A DNA stretch of 46,644 nucleotides from JAQVEB01 sp028698105 (GTDB lineage Bacteria; Bacteroidota; Bacteroidia; Bacteroidales; Dysgonomonadaceae). Below are positions 17,095-25,667 of the stretch, in pieces (the stretch's first letter is position 1; each line of letters begins with the position of its first letter). The notes beneath the pieces were generated by a model. That model saw nothing but the letters and a program-made list of their open reading frames with translations. It had not been told where the DNA came from and searched no databases. The translations under genes were made by a program, and so were the position numbers. The stretch is from the NCBI GenBank assembly GCA_964293155.1, contig CAXYYA010000029.1:1-46644 (forward strand), written 5' to 3'.

Positions 17095-17643
17095 ATGAAA
17101 AAAATATTCATCACACTGCTGTTTGCATTTTCCTTCGTTATTTTTTCGAGTGCTCAGTCTACGAAAAAATCGTTTTACGATTTTCAGGTTAAAGACATAG
17201 ACGGAAAAGAGTTTGATCTGTCATCTTTGAAAGGAAAGAAAATACTGGTCGTAAACGTTGCTTCGAAATGTGGATTCACACCACAATATGCACAACTGGA
17301 AGAGTTATATCAGAAATACAAGAACAATAATTTTGTGATTATCGGGTTTCCTGCAAATAATTTCGGGCAACAGGAACCGGGAAGTAATGCGGATATAAAA
17401 CAATTTTGTACGTTAAACTATGGTGTTACATTCCCTATGATGTCGAAAATAAGTGTAAAAGGCGATGACCAGGCTCCTATCTATAAGTGGCTGACCAACA
17501 AGGCCGAAAACGGTAAAATTGACCAAGAAGTTACGTGGAATTTCCAAAAATACCTGATAGATGAAAATGGGAATTTAGCAGCGGTTTATCTGCCGAAAGT
17601 AACTCCGATGGACGAAAAGATCACGTCGTGGATCGAAGAATAA
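17095..17643 (+). CDS. Glutathione peroxidase-family protein, exported
   Basis: Thiol peroxidase that reduces hydroperoxides. At 182 aa, an N-terminal signal peptide (hydrophobic 4-18, cleavage near SSA-Q at 20-21) sends it to the periplasm. The family triad is visible: Cys 59 in ASKCGFT (cysteine, not selenocysteine), Gln 93 in NNFGQQEPG and Trp 148 in TWNF. Bacterial members of this type usually use thioredoxin. It is convergent with holA (4-bp gap) and stands alone. Confidence 0.92.
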   Translation: MKKIFITLLFAFSFVIFSSAQSTKKSFYDFQVKDIDGKEFDLSSLKGKKILVVNVASKCGFTPQYAQLEELYQKYKNNNFVIIGFPANNFGQQEPGSNADIKQFCTLNYGVTFPMMSKISVKGDDQAPIYKWLTNKAENGKIDQEVTWNFQKYLIDENGNLAAVYLPKVTPMDEKITSWIEE

Positions 17644-17647
17644 TACT

Positions 17648-18658
17648 TTAGTGCATTATTCTGTAAACCAAGTCTTTTAGCAACTCGCCCTGGCTCGCAG
17701 AGATGTTGTCTATTCCTTTGGATTTGGCATCGAACGTGCGAAGTAACGAAATGATTTCCATTACTTTATTTACATTGTAGTGTTTTAAGGCCGTCATGTA
17801 ATCGCGAACGAAAAAGGAACTGCGCAAATTCAGGGCATTTATGATATTTTGTTCCGATTTGTTCTGCACCCAGAAACATTCCAGCAGGTTGCTGAAAAAG
17901 TTAAACAGCACGGAAATGGTTACCACCATAGGATTATCCTTCGGATTTTTGTCAAAATAATTTACTATCCGATTGGCAGTCAGGGTGTTTCTCGCTATAA
18001 TAGCTTTCAGTAATTCAAAGTTGTTGTAATCTTTGCTTATTCCCACATTTTTTTCTACCACGTCGGAGGTGATTCTTTTTTGCGATTCAGGCAAAGAAAT
18101 TTGCAGTTTTTCCAGCTCTTTGATAAGCCTGCTCAGATCGTTTCCGACAAAATCGGTAAGCATTTGAGCCGATTTTTCGTCAATCACGATCCCTTTTTCG
18201 TGGAAATACGATTTAATAAATGCCGGTATCTGGTTTTCATAAAGTTTTTTAGACTCAAACACGACGCCGATCTTATCAATGCTTTTTACGATAGATTTCC
18301 GTTTGTCCACGTTACCGTGTTTGTAACAAAGCACCAAAACTGTGGACAACATCGGATTTTTGGCGTATGTTTCCAACACATCAAACCGACTCAATTGTTG
18401 CGCTTCCTTTACGATAATCAGTTGATGCTCAGCCATCATCGGAAAACGCCTTGCCGATGAAATAACGGTGTCCACATCCGAATCCGTGCCGTAAAACACC
18501 TGCATATTGAAGTCTTTTTCGGTTTCGGTGAGCACTTTATTTTCCAGTAACTCGCTCAGAACATCAATAAAATACGCTTCTTCGCCCATTAACAGATAGA
18601 TGGGTTTAAAAATTCCTTTGTTTATTTCGCTGCGAAGAGATTCAAACGTTGTTGCCAT
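17648..18658 (-). CDS. holA: DNA polymerase III delta subunit
   Basis: Clamp-loader subunit that opens the beta sliding clamp. At 336 aa it has the family start PIYLLMGEEAYFIDVLSELL, the central ENQIPAFIKSYFHEKGI segment, and LTDFVGNDLSRLIKELEKLQISL, followed by a helical C-terminal collar domain. It follows amn by 17 nt on the same strand, so the two are probably co-transcribed. Confidence 0.94.
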   Translation of the reverse strand: MATTFESLRSEINKGIFKPIYLLMGEEAYFIDVLSELLENKVLTETEKDFNMQVFYGTDSDVDTVISSARRFPMMAEHQLIIVKEAQQLSRFDVLETYAKNPMLSTVLVLCYKHGNVDKRKSIVKSIDKIGVVFESKKLYENQIPAFIKSYFHEKGIVIDEKSAQMLTDFVGNDLSRLIKELEKLQISLPESQKRITSDVVEKNVGISKDYNNFELLKAIIARNTLTANRIVNYFDKNPKDNPMVVTISVLFNFFSNLLECFWVQNKSEQNIINALNLRSSFFVRDYMTALKHYNVNKVMEIISLLRTFDAKSKGIDNISASQGELLKDLVYRIMH

Positions 18659-18675
18659 ATCCTTATGCGTAAAAT

Positions 18676-19452
18676 TTACCAGTCGAAACGAAGGTGTTTA
18701 ATTGTAGAACTGTTGTGCATAATAGACGACAACGATTTAATCCCGATTTTCACATGCTCTTCCACAAAACTTTCCGTAACCAGCTTATCGCTTTTGTCGG
18801 TTTTCACTCCTTCGGAGATCATCGGTTGATCTGAAACGAGCAGCAGAGCTCCTGTTGAGATGTGGTTAGCGAAGCCGCAGGTAAATAACGTGGCCGTTTC
18901 CATATCCACAGCCATAGCGCGAATCTGGCGCAAATAGTTCTTAAAATCGGCGTCGTATTCCCAAACCCTGCGGTTGGTGGTATAAACGGTTCCCGTCCAG
19001 TAATCGCGACCAAAATCGCGAATATTGGACGAAACGGCTCGCAAAAGGCTGAAAGCGGGCAAAGAAGGCACTTCGGGCGGAAAATAATCGTTGGACGTTC
19101 CTTCACCCCGGATGGCGGCAATGGGCAGAATGTAATCGCCCAACTCGCTTCGGGCTTTAATTCCGCCGCATTTACCCAAGAAAAGCACCGCCGTAGGCGA
19201 AACGGCGCTGAGTAAATCCATGATAGTGGCTGCATTGGCGCTTCCCATTCCGAAATTGATCAGGGTAATCCCCTCGGCCGAAGCGTTAGGCATATTGGCA
19301 TCCAACCCAACAATGGGCACATTGAAGTGGTTCGCAAATATCTCTACGTACTTTTGGAAATTCGTCAGCAAAATATATTCGGTAAATTCATTCAACGGCC
19401 TTTTTGTGTACCGGGGAAGCCAATTCTCTACAATTTCTTGTTTGGTTTTCAT
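18676..19452 (-). CDS. amn: AMP nucleosidase (short form)
   Basis: Splits AMP into adenine and ribose 5-phosphate. At 258 aa it is the short form lacking the large N-terminal regulatory domain of enterobacterial Amn. The nucleoside-phosphorylase-like core shows NFGMGSANAATIMDLL, LFLGKCGGI, AIRGEGTSNDYFPPEVP and AVDMETATLF, typical of the family. It is upstream of holA and divergent from the gene at 19502, sharing a 49-bp promoter gap. Confidence 0.93.
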   Translation of the reverse strand: MKTKQEIVENWLPRYTKRPLNEFTEYILLTNFQKYVEIFANHFNVPIVGLDANMPNASAEGITLINFGMGSANAATIMDLLSAVSPTAVLFLGKCGGIKARSELGDYILPIAAIRGEGTSNDYFPPEVPSLPAFSLLRAVSSNIRDFGRDYWTGTVYTTNRRVWEYDADFKNYLRQIRAMAVDMETATLFTCGFANHISTGALLLVSDQPMISEGVKTDKSDKLVTESFVEEHVKIGIKSLSSIMHNSSTIKHLRFDW

Positions 19453-19501
19453 AAATGCTTTAATTTTGTCCTTTCAGGCACTTTCAATAAACAAAGATAA
19501 C

Positions 19502-19966
19502 ATGTACGCGCTAAATTTACCCTCTTTCGATGCAAAAATCTCGAAAACGGATCGTTCAACGATCATTTTCGACCGGTTAAGGCGTAAATATGTGTCCCTG
19601 ACTCCCGAAGAATGGGTGCGGCAACATTTTGTTAATTACCTGATCATTGAGAAAAACTATCCGGCTTCGCTTATCGCGAATGAAGCGAAAATAAACCTGA
19701 ATTCTTTGTCGCGACGTTGCGATACGGTCGTGTATAACAGCCGGTTAGAGCCGTTGGTAATTTTGGAATATAAAAGTCCGGATGTGAAGATTACGCAGGA
19801 AGTCTTTGATCAGATCGTGCGCTACAACATTGTTTTACGCGTGAAATACCTGATTGTATCCAACGGATTATCGCATTATTGCTGCGAAATGGATTATGAA
19901 AACCAAACATTTCGCTACGTAAACGAGATTCCCGATTACGATCAATTAGCCGTCAACGACGAATAA
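19502..19966 (+). CDS. HsdR N-terminal-like (HSDR_N_2) nuclease-fold protein
   Basis: A 154-residue stand-alone PD-(D/E)XK-fold protein resembling the N-terminus of type I restriction subunits. Likely catalytic residues are Asp 74 (RRCDTVVY) and Glu 89/Lys 91 (ILEYKSPD). It has no helicase or HsdS/HsdM partner, so it is not a restriction system. It recurs next to holA in Bacteroidota, which suggests a housekeeping DNA role (inference). The frame is open from 19220 but that part overlaps amn; start 19502 gives the family N-terminus MYALNLPSF. Confidence 0.85.
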   Translation: MYALNLPSFDAKISKTDRSTIIFDRLRRKYVSLTPEEWVRQHFVNYLIIEKNYPASLIANEAKINLNSLSRRCDTVVYNSRLEPLVILEYKSPDVKITQEVFDQIVRYNIVLRVKYLIVSNGLSHYCCEMDYENQTFRYVNEIPDYDQLAVNDE

Positions 19967-19975
19967 ACCCCGAAA

Positions 19976-20809
19976 TCAGTAACTTTCCTGTTCCGAAGGA
20001 AAATCAAGCGTTTTAACGTCTTTAATATATGCCTGAACGGCATTGGTTATTTCGTCGAAGAGATTCGCGTAGCGACGCAGGAAACGCGGCGAAAAGTCTT
20101 TATTGATACCCAACATGTCGTGCATCACCAACACTTGTCCGTCCACATCGGGGCCTGCCCCTATCCCAATTACCGGAATTTCCAGTTCCGAGGCTACCTG
20201 CCCGGCCAGTTTGGCGGGAATTTTTTCCAAAACAAGCGCAAAACAACCGGCTTCCTGAAGCAGGTGTGCATCGTCTATCAATCGTTTAGCTTCGTTTTCT
20301 TCCGTTGCCCTCACGGCATACGTGCCGAATTTGTTGATGGATTGCGGCGTGAGTCCCAAATGTCCCATAATGGGAATTCCGGCGCTCAGGATGCGCGAAA
20401 TAGATTCCAGCACTTCTTTTCCGCCTTCCAGTTTTATGCAGTCGGCTTGTGTTTCTTTCATGATTTTTACGGCAGATGCTACCGCTTCAATCGAATTTCC
20501 CTGATAACTCCCGAAGGGCATATCCACGACCACCAGCGCCCGTTTAACGGCTTTCATCACCGATTTGCCGTGGTAAATCATCTGGTCGAGCGTGATGGGC
20601 AGTGTGGTAACATTACCTGCCATAACGTTCGAAGCTGAATCACCTACCAGGATAACGTCAATTCCTGCCGCATCGAGAATATTTGCCATTGAATAATCGT
20701 ATGCTGTGAGCATCGATATTTTTTCGCCGCGCTGTTTCATTTCCAGCAACCGGTGCGTGGTGACTTTTCGTTTGTCTTCGGATAATATAACGGTTTTTTC
20801 TTCTGCCAT
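19976..20809 (-). CDS. panB: 3-methyl-2-oxobutanoate hydroxymethyltransferase
   Basis: First committed step of pantothenate (CoA) synthesis: adds a hydroxymethyl group to ketoisovalerate. At 277 aa from ATG 20809 (MAEEKTVILSEDKRK); the 25 codons upstream are not family-like and precede the promoter. Core motifs: MLTAYDYSMANILD, GDSASNVMAGN (metal ligand region), VDMPFGSYQ, KLEGG, MGHLGLTPQS, VIGIGAGPDVDGQVLVMHDMLG. No other pan gene is adjacent. Confidence 0.96.
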   Translation of the reverse strand: MAEEKTVILSEDKRKVTTHRLLEMKQRGEKISMLTAYDYSMANILDAAGIDVILVGDSASNVMAGNVTTLPITLDQMIYHGKSVMKAVKRALVVVDMPFGSYQGNSIEAVASAVKIMKETQADCIKLEGGKEVLESISRILSAGIPIMGHLGLTPQSINKFGTYAVRATEENEAKRLIDDAHLLQEAGCFALVLEKIPAKLAGQVASELEIPVIGIGAGPDVDGQVLVMHDMLGINKDFSPRFLRRYANLFDEITNAVQAYIKDVKTLDFPSEQESY

Positions 20810-20841
20810 AATCCTCTTTTTATTGGGATGAATGAATGTTG

Positions 20842-20849
20842 CAAAGGTA
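20842..20849 (-). promoter_or_regulatory. Putative panB promoter (-7 box)
   Basis: Minus-strand TACCTTTG, about 33 nt upstream of the panB start, lying just past the terminator of the upstream porin gene. Confidence 0.45.
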
Positions 20850-20866
20850 GTTTTTTTCCTTAAAAC

Positions 20867-20898
20867 GAAAAAACCGGATAACATGTTTGTTATCCGGT
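20867..20898 (-). terminator. Intrinsic terminator of the FadL-like gene
   Basis: Perfect 11-bp stem ACCGGATAACA (20873-20883) / TGTTATCCGGT (20888-20898) with a 4-nt loop; on the minus strand it is followed by five U. Confidence 0.85.
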
Positions 20899-20922
20899 CT
20901 TGTCTGATAATACTGAAAATAT

Positions 20923-22506
20923 TTAAAACCTATACCCCAGCGTCAATAAACCTCTTACGTTATTGTTCGTGAGGGTGAAAGGAGATCCGTCAACAATCAT
21001 TGTTCCGGCGTCGTTGTACGCATTCGGATAAGGATAAAGTTCGTCCGTTTGCGTCTTATACACCACCGCCAGATCGAGATAGAAATTGCGGTTGAATTTA
21101 TAGCCTAATCCACCTGTAAAGTAGTTGGTATCGCCTTCGATACGATAGATGGTGGTAGAACCCACAACAGCCGTTTCTTTCAAACCAGCCTTGTAATCGG
21201 CTTCGTATGGATTTTGCATCCATGCATATCCCAATCTTCCCGAGAACTGAGGAGTGAACCTGTACTCGATACCGGCTCTCACAGTTGATGCGGGTTTGTA
21301 GTCTTCGGATATAAAGGTATTTTGATCGGCATAAGCTTCTTCGGGATTGGACTCATTTATATTGCCTTTGTACTTCATACTGTTGTAATTCGTAAGCTCG
21401 TAATCCAAACTGGCGATAAAATTGTTTCCGAAAACACCGGCCACGCTGGCAACCCATTTATCGGGAGTTTTAAAGCGATAAGAATTATCATATACCTTTG
21501 AGTATGTAGTAGCCGGTTCATACTTCGTATCGGTTACATAATTTGTAACATTGTCTTCCAGCTCTGCCGAATATGTATCTATTAATGAGTACCATACCGG
21601 TGTATGATAGGATAATCCAAACCGGAGGGAGTTAACCGGACGATAAATAATGCCGAGTTTGGCACCCACACCGGCTCCTTCGGTAGTAAGTAAGTTGCGT
21701 AAATCGAAACCTGCGGCATCGCCATTCGAGAATTCTTCAGAATACCGCGAATTCAGGCTGTAATACACATCGGTTATGGATAACGACGCACCAATATTGA
21801 ATTTATTCCCAATGGATGTTCCAACGGTAAAATCATAATTGTTCACCGAACCTCTTTCCGATAGTCCGATGGAATTGGTTACAGGTTCGTTATGCAATGG
21901 CGTGTAATAAAAACCCTGTGAATCCTGATGCGGATCAATCAAATATGAATTGAATCCCAATACAGATAACCAGGGCGCATTGGTTGCAAAAATGTCGTCA
22001 ACCAGATTTCCGTCAATTGTTGCCGGATCAACACCCTTTCCATCGTTGGCAGCCGTGGCTACGTATGCCATATAATCCATCAACGAACTATTCGGAGCTC
22101 CAATAGCCGAAATTTCCTTGTTAAACGATTTTACTTTATTGTAACTGAATCCGAAGTTAATTACCGGAACGGAATTGCTTCTCAACGGAAAATATCCCAC
22201 GAATCCCAGGTTATCAACATTAAAATCGGAAGCATTTTTGGTAAGATCTCCTACTTTGGAACTTTCATTCGAATAGTTGATCGTTCCGGCAATTTCCGAA
22301 CTTCTGTACACAGCAATACCCGCCGGGTTTATTGCCACTCCGGTTTGATCGCCTCCTAAAGCGCCGAAAGCGCCTCCCATAGATAATCCGCGTGCTGTTC
22401 CGTATAGATCGTTACGCGATATCTTGTTTGCTTCTACTTCACCCTGCGAATACGCAAACGTGGTGAAGAGCAGGGCGGAAAAAAAGATATAAATGAATTT
22501 TTTCAT
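20923..22506 (-). CDS. OmpP1/FadL-family outer membrane protein
   Basis: A 527-residue outer-membrane beta-barrel. Signal peptide 1-20 (cleavage after AYS). The mature N-terminus holds the FadL-like hatch GTARGLSMGGAFGALGGDQTGVAINPAG. It ends in an aromatic-terminated strand, LLTLGYRF, as expected for BAM recognition. The family takes up hydrophobic molecules; the substrate here is unknown. Isolated transcription unit between two terminators. Confidence 0.9.
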   Translation of the reverse strand: MKKFIYIFFSALLFTTFAYSQGEVEANKISRNDLYGTARGLSMGGAFGALGGDQTGVAINPAGIAVYRSSEIAGTINYSNESSKVGDLTKNASDFNVDNLGFVGYFPLRSNSVPVINFGFSYNKVKSFNKEISAIGAPNSSLMDYMAYVATAANDGKGVDPATIDGNLVDDIFATNAPWLSVLGFNSYLIDPHQDSQGFYYTPLHNEPVTNSIGLSERGSVNNYDFTVGTSIGNKFNIGASLSITDVYYSLNSRYSEEFSNGDAAGFDLRNLLTTEGAGVGAKLGIIYRPVNSLRFGLSYHTPVWYSLIDTYSAELEDNVTNYVTDTKYEPATTYSKVYDNSYRFKTPDKWVASVAGVFGNNFIASLDYELTNYNSMKYKGNINESNPEEAYADQNTFISEDYKPASTVRAGIEYRFTPQFSGRLGYAWMQNPYEADYKAGLKETAVVGSTTIYRIEGDTNYFTGGLGYKFNRNFYLDLAVVYKTQTDELYPYPNAYNDAGTMIVDGSPFTLTNNNVRGLLTLGYRF

Positions 22507-22541
22507 CTCTATGTAGTATTTAATTTTTATAAGAGTGATAC

Positions 22542-22600
22542 AAAAATGACTGCCTTATTTTTAACTACCATGTAGGTTAAGTTTTCAGATAAGGCAGTCA
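22542..22600 (-). terminator. Intrinsic terminator of the repeat-protein gene
   Basis: Perfect 12-bp arms TGACTGCCTTAT (22547-22558) and ATAAGGCAGTCA (22589-22600) around a 30-nt loop, followed on the minus strand by TTTTT. The unusually long loop could hold a second small stem. Confidence 0.7.
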
Positions 22601-22619
22601 TGATTAAATGTGGTTAGGA

Positions 22620-23945
22620 TTATCTTCTGCCGCCGCCGCTGCTGCTTCTGCCGCTACTGCCGCCGCCACTGTATGATCCGCCTGAACTTCTGGACGATGA
22701 AGAAGAGCTTCGGCCAAATGAACCTGACGATGAAGAGCTGCTTCTGCTCGGCGCAGAGTAAGTGGAACTTCTTGTAGTTGAACTACTTCTGGATGGGCTG
22801 GAATACGTGCCGCTGCTTCTTGACGGGCTGGAGTATGTGCCGCTGCTTCTCGATGGGCTGGAATACGTGCCGCCGCCACGGTTATAATCGTAAGACCGTT
22901 GATAGGTGTTGCCACTACGTTGCGTAGGTGATGCACTTCTGCTGTATGTTGAGCTGCCGGATCTTGTCGTGCCGATAGAACGGCTTGTAGAACTGCCACG
23001 GTTTATAACTTGTCCCGATCTTGAATCGTAAACTCTGCCTGAGCTGTCCACAATGCGTGTTCTTGAACCGGTATTGGCGCTTCTGGTGTAAGTTCTGCCG
23101 GAAGTACTTCCTGTATATGAACGTCCACTGGCTGCACTTCTGCTGGTTGCTACGCTTGATGCAGACGATCTGCCGGAAGCGCTTGACCTGTAAATGCCTG
23201 AACTTCTGCCGGAACGATTGCTCGTTACGTTAGAGTAATATCCGTTGTAATAGCCGTCATAATAACCGCCGTAATATCCGCCGCCGTATCCGTAGCCATA
23301 ATAATATGGGCTATACCATCCGCCATAGTACCAAGGGCTGTACCAGCTGCTATAATACCACGGAGAATACCATCCACCGTAATACCAGGGGCTGTACCAG
23401 CTACTGTAATAATATGGAGAATACCAGGGATCGTAGTACCAAGGGCTGTACCAACTGCTGTAATAATATGGACTGTACCATCTGTTGGTGTACCAGGGAT
23501 AATAACTGTTCCATCCCCAACCGATACCGTAATCCCATCCACGGTTTTCATAATAGTCGGAATACAAATCGTCACCAACATAAACCGTTACCTGATCGGC
23601 ACCGTTTATTTTGATGGATGATTCGGGATCGTGATATTTCACGATTCTGTCGGTGTACTTGTAGTCGGTATAATCTTCTTCGTAAGCCTGACCGTTTTGA
23701 ATGGTATCGTTTCCGCGACGATTGTATTCATCTATATTTCTTCCATTGGCCATCACTTCCAGATTGGAAGCATCACCTTCAATAACCACGATTTTCTTTT
23801 TTTGAGATTGTGGTTTTTGTTTAACCTGTTTTTGTATTTGTTGCGTTTCGGAAGGATTAGCATAAATATCGTCCCATTCTTGGGCGAAACCTAAAACGGG
23901 AACCAATGCCACCAAACTCGCAAGTAAAAATTTTTTTGTTTTCAT
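22620..23945 (-). CDS. Secreted Tyr/Trp- and Ser/Arg-rich repeat protein
   Basis: Function unknown. 441 aa: signal peptide 1-22 (cleavage near GFA-Q); a conventional part to about 145; a Tyr/Trp/Ser/Pro block (about 150-240) built from SPYYYSSWYSPWYY-type units; then a long Ser/Arg/Thr/Gly tail that includes three direct copies of SSGTYSSPSR and ends GGGRR. It resembles the interrupted lipoprotein at 10893-11837 in composition and tail. The basic, aromatic low-complexity make-up suggests surface or nucleic-acid/polysaccharide contact, but this is a guess. Promoter-like box at 24053. Confidence 0.8.
   Translation of the reverse strand: MKTKKFLLASLVALVPVLGFAQEWDDIYANPSETQQIQKQVKQKPQSQKKKIVVIEGDASNLEVMANGRNIDEYNRRGNDTIQNGQAYEEDYTDYKYTDRIVKYHDPESSIKINGADQVTVYVGDDLYSDYYENRGWDYGIGWGWNSYYPWYTNRWYSPYYYSSWYSPWYYDPWYSPYYYSSWYSPWYYGGWYSPWYYSSWYSPWYYGGWYSPYYYGYGYGGGYYGGYYDGYYNGYYSNVTSNRSGRSSGIYRSSASGRSSASSVATSRSAASGRSYTGSTSGRTYTRSANTGSRTRIVDSSGRVYDSRSGQVINRGSSTSRSIGTTRSGSSTYSRSASPTQRSGNTYQRSYDYNRGGGTYSSPSRSSGTYSSPSRSSGTYSSPSRSSSTTRSSTYSAPSRSSSSSSGSFGRSSSSSSRSSGGSYSGGGSSGRSSSGGGRR
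22791..22873. repeat. 30-bp in-frame tandem repeat
   Basis: Nearly three copies of a 30-bp unit (starts 22791, 22821, 22851) encode the SSGTYSSPSR repeats of the secreted protein. The length is a multiple of three, so copy changes keep the frame. Confidence 0.8.
23305..23495. repeat. In-frame Tyr/Trp coding repeats
   Basis: Degenerate tandem units encoding WYSPWYYGG / WYSPYYYSS. Recurring DNA words such as CCAAGGGCTGTACCA and TAATAATATGG show expansion by duplication. Confidence 0.75.
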
Positions 23946-24052
23946 AGCTTTCTCCCTATTAATTTGTTTTAAATATTTTCGTTATCGTAATATTGACTTA
24001 TCTATTAAAAAAAAGTTTAATCTCTTTTCCTTTATATATGTAATGTGTAACA

Positions 24053-24060
24053 CAAATATA
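24053..24060 (-). promoter_or_regulatory. Putative repeat-protein promoter (-7 box)
   Basis: Minus-strand TATATTTG matches TAnnTTTG; it would give a leader of about 100 nt. Confidence 0.35.
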
Positions 24061-24178
24061 CTATTCTTTTACGAAAAAAGTGCGTCAATGCGCCTTGTTT
24101 TTATTAAATAGACGGAAAACGGGGAAAAAAGCTGCATTAAGGTTAGTTAAAAATGCGAAAAACAGCGAAAATAATCTC

Positions 24179-24937
24179 CTAAATTTCAATTTCGAGCCCA
24201 TCGTATGCGAAAAACATGTTCGCCGGCAACTCTGCCTGTATTTTTGCGTGTAATCCCATTTGGTGGCTCATGTGCGTGAAATAGGTCTTTCCCGGATTTA
24301 TTTTTTGCGATAATGCGATGGCTTGCTCCAGATTTTGATGAGAAATATGTTCCTCTTTCCGCAATGCGCTTAACACGAGGGTGTCCACATCTTTTAGTTT
24401 AGTTAATTCTTCTTCAGGCAAGTATTTAACATCCGTAAGATAAGCGAATTTATTTATTCTAAACCCTACGATGGGGAGTTTATAATGCATGACGCGGATC
24501 GGCTGTATCTCGACATCGTCAATTTTAAACGGGGACAACCCGTTTATTTCTTTTAGTCTGATATCGGGCACACCGGCATATTTACGGGTTGCAAAGCAAT
24601 AAGGGATTCGTATTTCCAACGCACGTGCGACGTTGGGTTCCGAATACAAATTAACCGTCCCGAAAACACAAAACGGACGCAGATCGTCAATACCGCTCAT
24701 GTGATCGTAATGTTCGTGCGTAATCAATACTCCATCAATTCTTTCAAATGGAATTTGCAGCGTTTGTTGACGAAAATCGGGCGTACAATCAATGAAAATA
24801 TTTTTGCCGTTTACTTTCACCTGAACAGATGCCCTTAAACGATTGTCTCTCCGGTCTTCCGATGTACACACTTCGCAACGGCACCCTACTTGAGGCACTC
24901 CCGTGGATGTTCCTGTTCCTAAAAATCTGACAAGCAT
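24179..24937 (-). CDS. MBL-fold metallo-hydrolase (PhnP-like)
   Basis: A 252-residue metallo-beta-lactamase-fold hydrolase of the PhnP-like branch, which includes phosphodiesterases acting on cyclic phosphates. The zinc motif HEHYDH is at 74-79, preceded by a structural three-cysteine motif (Cys 19, 21, 24 in GCRCEVC) as in PhnP. Later metal ligands fit MHYKLP, YLTDVKYL and THMSHQMGLH. No phosphonate genes are nearby, so it is not assigned to that pathway. Start 24937 (MLVRFLGTGTSTG) is chosen over 24979, which lies in the terminator region. Confidence 0.9.
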   Translation of the reverse strand: MLVRFLGTGTSTGVPQVGCRCEVCTSEDRRDNRLRASVQVKVNGKNIFIDCTPDFRQQTLQIPFERIDGVLITHEHYDHMSGIDDLRPFCVFGTVNLYSEPNVARALEIRIPYCFATRKYAGVPDIRLKEINGLSPFKIDDVEIQPIRVMHYKLPIVGFRINKFAYLTDVKYLPEEELTKLKDVDTLVLSALRKEEHISHQNLEQAIALSQKINPGKTYFTHMSHQMGLHAKIQAELPANMFFAYDGLEIEI

Positions 24938-24951
24938 AAACCAAGTGTGAT

Positions 24952-24989
24952 AAAAAAAGCTATCCCGTTCAGCAAACAAGATAGCTTTT
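24952..24989 (-). terminator. Intrinsic terminator of the SPOR gene
   Basis: Stem AAAAGCTATC (24955-24964) / GATAGCTTTT (24980-24989), followed on the minus strand by a run of U (A tract 24952-24958). Confidence 0.75.
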
Positions 24990-25011
24990 ATTTTAAATGA
25001 ACGTGTTAATC

Positions 25012-25527
25012 TTAAAACTCTCTTTCAAGAATCCAAAGGTCGTTGAACGGCACGCCGTAGGTTCTTCTTAAATAATCGGTATCGCCCTTTGCAGCATATT
25101 TCTGATAGATTTCATCGCGTTTTGCCACAGCAGATTCCTTATCGTCGTAGCTGGCAACGATAACTCTGTACATGCCCATATCGTTTTGCGCCAGAATAAC
25201 CGGATAGCCTTCATTTTCCATTCTTGTTTTCAGTGATTCCGCATTGAGTTTTACGCTTAGAGAAGCTATAACGACACTGTATTTCTTGAGTCCGGCAGCA
25301 TCTGTCGCATAAACCGGTTCAACTTTCTCCTTCCTCACCGACACTTCTACCGGAGGTAACGGTGCGGCTTCTTTAACGACCGTTGTGGGCTGAGAGGCAG
25401 CATCCTGCATTTCTCTTTCTTTCGCTGCTTCATATACTTGTTTGTATGCACTTTGTTTTGGTTTGCACGATGTGCTTAAAACCAACACGGCCATTAACGC
25501 TAATCCAAGGTGAAATAATTTTCTCAT
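25012..25527 (-). CDS. SPOR-domain lipoprotein
   Basis: A 171-residue lipoprotein: hydrophobic 5-19, lipobox STSC with Cys 21. Residues 25-70 are a polar, Pro/Val-rich linker. The C-terminal SPOR-like domain (about 80-165: KKYSVVIASLSVKLNAESLKTRM ... YRVIVASYDDKESAVAKRDEI) is the fold that binds glycan strands stripped of stem peptides, often at division sites. It probably acts on the periplasmic side of a membrane at the septum. Monocistronic with its own promoter-like box and terminator. Confidence 0.88.
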   Translation of the reverse strand: MRKLFHLGLALMAVLVLSTSCKPKQSAYKQVYEAAKEREMQDAASQPTTVVKEAAPLPPVEVSVRKEKVEPVYATDAAGLKKYSVVIASLSVKLNAESLKTRMENEGYPVILAQNDMGMYRVIVASYDDKESAVAKRDEIYQKYAAKGDTDYLRRTYGVPFNDLWILEREF

Positions 25528-25575
25528 TTGTGTTATTTTTTAGTTGTTCAAAAAAAATCAAGACATATCAGACAC

Positions 25576-25583
25576 AAAGATAG
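25576..25583 (-). promoter_or_regulatory. Putative SPOR-lipoprotein promoter (-7 box)
   Basis: Minus-strand TATCTTTG, about 49 nt before the gene start. Confidence 0.45.
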
Positions 25584-25667
25584 AAAGAAGAACATAAAAA
25601 CGAAGCTTGCAGGTGTGAAAATAAATTAAATTGTTAAATAATGGAGCGCCGGAGGAGTTTCGAGTGT

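Noticed and set aside
19502..19966. Type I restriction system
   Set aside because: Only an HsdR N-terminal-like domain is present; no helicase, methylase or specificity subunit nearby.
22791..22873. CRISPR-like direct repeats
   Set aside because: The repeats are contiguous, in-frame and coding, with no spacers; no cas genes are present.
24179..24937. Phosphonate degradation gene phnP
   Set aside because: The fold and cysteine motif match, but no other phn genes are nearby.
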